Positions 62,414 through 64,000 of a DNA stretch of 64,000 nt are shown one piece after another (within the stretch, counting starts at the first letter, position 1; each line of letters starts with the position of its first letter). The notes under the pieces are model-generated. The model saw only the letters and a list, made by a program, of their open reading frames with translations. It was not told the DNA's origin and did no database searches. The stretch covers positions 93,376 through 157,375 of the forward strand of contig JAPPAB010000054.1 in assembly GCA_026705765.1 (NCBI GenBank), read 5' to 3'. The position numbers and the translations under genes are program-made. The stretch is from Gemmatimonadota bacterium (lineage in GTDB: Bacteria; Latescibacterota; UBA2968).

Positions 62414-62559
62414 GAGATCAAATGGTTTATTGTCGGGGGAGAACAAGGAGGTGATGTAGTAGCGTATAGTTGAAAACGATTTTACGTGAGGGGAAGTGAC
62501 AGGAGCGCGAGAGCGTCTTTAAGTCTGGTTTTCGAAATTTTTTCAGAAGGGAGTTAACC

Positions 62560-64000
62560 ATGACGAGATGGGTAATCGCATTTGTTGCGATGTCGTTTTT
62601 ATCCGCATCGGCAATGGCCGGGGTGACGGGTAAAATTGTGGGTCAGATTGTCGATAAAGACGATGGTGGTGGCTTGCCCGGTGCCAATGTGGTAGTTCTG
62701 GGCTTGCACAGTGTCTTCGGTGCGACATCAGATCCCGAAGGTAATTTTGCGATTTTGAATGTGCCAGCGGGCACTTTTGACGTAAAATGCAGTTTTATCG
62801 GGTATCGTGACGTGGTGCTCAAAGGCATCAAGGTGTTGCCCGATTTGACTACCGAAGTTGATTTTGTGCTCGCAGAACAAGCTCTGGAAGGCGAAACTAT
62901 CGAAGTGGTAGCGGTGCGCCCGCTGGTGCAGAAAGACAAGACGGCTTCCATGCGTCTTGTAACCAGCGAAGAACTCGAGTATATGCCGGTTCGCGGATAT
63001 GCAGCGGCCACATCCTTGCAGGCGGGTGTGACAAACAGGAACGGCACACTTTACGTACGCGGTGGGCGGTTTTCAGAAGTCGATTACATCGTCGATGGCG
63101 TATCGCAGAAGGATTTGCAGTTCGGCTCATCGACCACGGCCCTGAGCAATGGTGCTATAGATCAGGTATCCGTGATTGTGGGTGGGTTTGAAGCGGAATA
63201 TGGGCGCGTGATGTCGGGTGTTGTCAAGGTGGTGACGCGCGAAGGTGGACAGAATTATTCGGGGTCTGTGGAATACATTACAGATGAGCTGAATGACCGC
63301 AGTTGGGCTGGCGCGCCCTCTTATGGGTATAATACTACCGATGCGACATTTGGTGGTCCGCTCGTTCCTGGAACGAACGGGCCTTCATTTTTTGTCTCCG
63401 GAGAATACATCGATCGCCTTGACCGCAGCCCGCGCTGGGGTGTGGAAGCCCACGAGTGGGAAAAAGACCTGTTGTCACAGGAAGAGTACGATTTGCTCAG
63501 CGAGGGCATATTGCCGCACTATACGCTCGAAAGATGGGGCTGGCAGGCCAAGCTGGCGTATCGGTTGTCCGACGAAATCGGTCTGAAGGCGGGGATTGTA
63601 GGCTCAAAAACGGATCGCTTGAGCTATAGTCACACCTATCGCTATAATTTGCGGCATGCGCCGCGTGTTAAAAGAAATAACAACTCGGCATTTGCCCGCG
63701 TGACCTACACGCTCGGAGCAAAGACCTTTTTTACTTTGCAAACAAGTGTTTTTGACCAGAATTTCAAAGTAGGCGACGGAGTTCATTTCGACAATTTACA
63801 CGACTATGCCCGTCCCCAGGGCAACTCGCGTTATGACGCGGAAAGTTTGTTTGCGCGCGGCGATGTGGATTCCACCGAGATTACGCAGACAACGGAAACC
63901 ATCAATGATCGCTCTATAACGTATTTTGAAGGCGATGAAGGGCGCGTATATGATGACTTTGAGCAAACCAGCTCATTTTATCTCACGCCTATCGACTTTG
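62560..64000 (+). CDS. TonB-dependent receptor (3-prime end outside the window)
   Basis: Open to the window edge, 480 codons seen. A signal peptide (MTRWVIAFVAMSFLSASAMA) is followed by a carboxypeptidase-regulatory-like beta-sandwich (about residues 25-108, GQIVDKDDGGGLPGANVVVL ... GTFDVKCSFIGYRDVVLKGI), then a plug domain (SMRLVTSEELEYMPVRGYAA, LYVRGGRFSEVDYIVDGV, VIVGGFEAEYGRVMSGVVKV) and the first strands of a barrel. This layout is typical of the Bacteroidota/FCB SusC-like and related receptors. AGAAGGGAG precedes the ATG. The ligand is unknown. Confidence 0.9.
   Translation, partial: MTRWVIAFVAMSFLSASAMAGVTGKIVGQIVDKDDGGGLPGANVVVLGLHSVFGATSDPEGNFAILNVPAGTFDVKCSFIGYRDVVLKGIKVLPDLTTEVDFVLAEQALEGETIEVVAVRPLVQKDKTASMRLVTSEELEYMPVRGYAAATSLQAGVTNRNGTLYVRGGRFSEVDYIVDGVSQKDLQFGSSTTALSNGAIDQVSVIVGGFEAEYGRVMSGVVKVVTREGGQNYSGSVEYITDELNDRSWAGAPSYGYNTTDATFGGPLVPGTNGPSFFVSGEYIDRLDRSPRWGVEAHEWEKDLLSQEEYDLLSEGILPHYTLERWGWQAKLAYRLSDEIGLKAGIVGSKTDRLSYSHTYRYNLRHAPRVKRNNNSAFARVTYTLGAKTFFTLQTSVFDQNFKVGDGVHFDNLHDYARPQGNSRYDAESLFARGDVDSTEITQTTETINDRSITYFEGDEGRVYDDFEQTSSFYLTPIDF

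Noticed and set aside
1..64000. CRISPR arrays, prophage or transposase genes
   Set aside because: No regularly spaced repeats and no integrase, transposase or phage structural genes were found on either strand.

Overview
The window is 64 kb of gene-dense bacterial chromosome with 58 protein genes (two of them partial), one strong candidate structured RNA, and several promoters, terminators and short dispersed repeats. No rRNA, tRNA, CRISPR array, prophage or insertion sequence was seen. A TonB-dependent receptor with an N-terminal carboxypeptidase-regulatory-like domain, an outer-membrane porin, ComEC, TatA, three sulfatases, two PhyH dioxygenases, EF-hand/dockerin-like repeats and an S55-type peptidase point to an uncultivated diderm near the FCB group. 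Latescibacterota-like or Poribacteria-like lineages are my best guess, but the sequence alone does not prove the phylum.

Layout. 0.1-6.8 kb: leuA, leuC, leuD, cimA and an AlaC-type aminotransferase (leucine, isoleucine and alanine synthesis; no leuB here). 6.8-8.8 kb: a two-gene cassette of an OLD/AAA_21-type ATPase and a small VEGKSD-starting TOPRIM/DUF4276-like protein, set into the amino-acid genes before argJ; this is the best candidate for an undescribed defence system. 8.8-12.6 kb: argJ, a small unknown, an aspartate-type aminotransferase, accA. 12.7-13.0 kb: a self-closing RNA of about 196 nt with 6S RNA architecture, followed by a bidirectional terminator. 13.0-22.3 kb: comEC (minus), then truA, an HtrA-type protease, pssA, a DUF4321 protein, tatA, gatA, gatB and a RelE-type toxin-antitoxin pair.

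22.3-48.6 kb is the accessory part: a sulfatase and a PhyH-HEAT fusion; a DUF2064 glycosyltransferase; an FrcBCA-like sugar ABC importer; a MATE exporter; a Cu/Zn-type permease and a ZIP transporter behind a perfect operator-like dyad; a Gfo/Idh/MocA oxidoreductase; a deacetylase-like amidohydrolase; a glutamine cyclotransferase; an S55 peptidase with EF hands; a PhyH / amidohydrolase / Rieske / isomerase / SpeD run; an ATP-cone 2-phosphoglycerate kinase; two more sulfatases around an Ldh2-type dehydrogenase; and a K+ channel-like protein.

48.5-58.6 kb is a phosphate regulon: ppk1 (minus), a porin, pstS, pstC, pstA, pstB, phoU. Heptamer arrays with an 11-bp period (Pho-box geometry) precede both the porin and pstS, and two terminators close the operon. 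58.6-62.4 kb: NUDIX, MoxR, VWA (CoxE-like) and XdhC genes, a maturation set for a molybdenum hydroxylase with no structural genes nearby. The window ends inside a TonB-dependent receptor.

Eight intergenic regions carry sigma70-like promoters, all with a 17-bp spacer. They repeatedly support the gene starts chosen here and show that the housekeeping sigma factor reads a normal TTGACN / TATNNT code.
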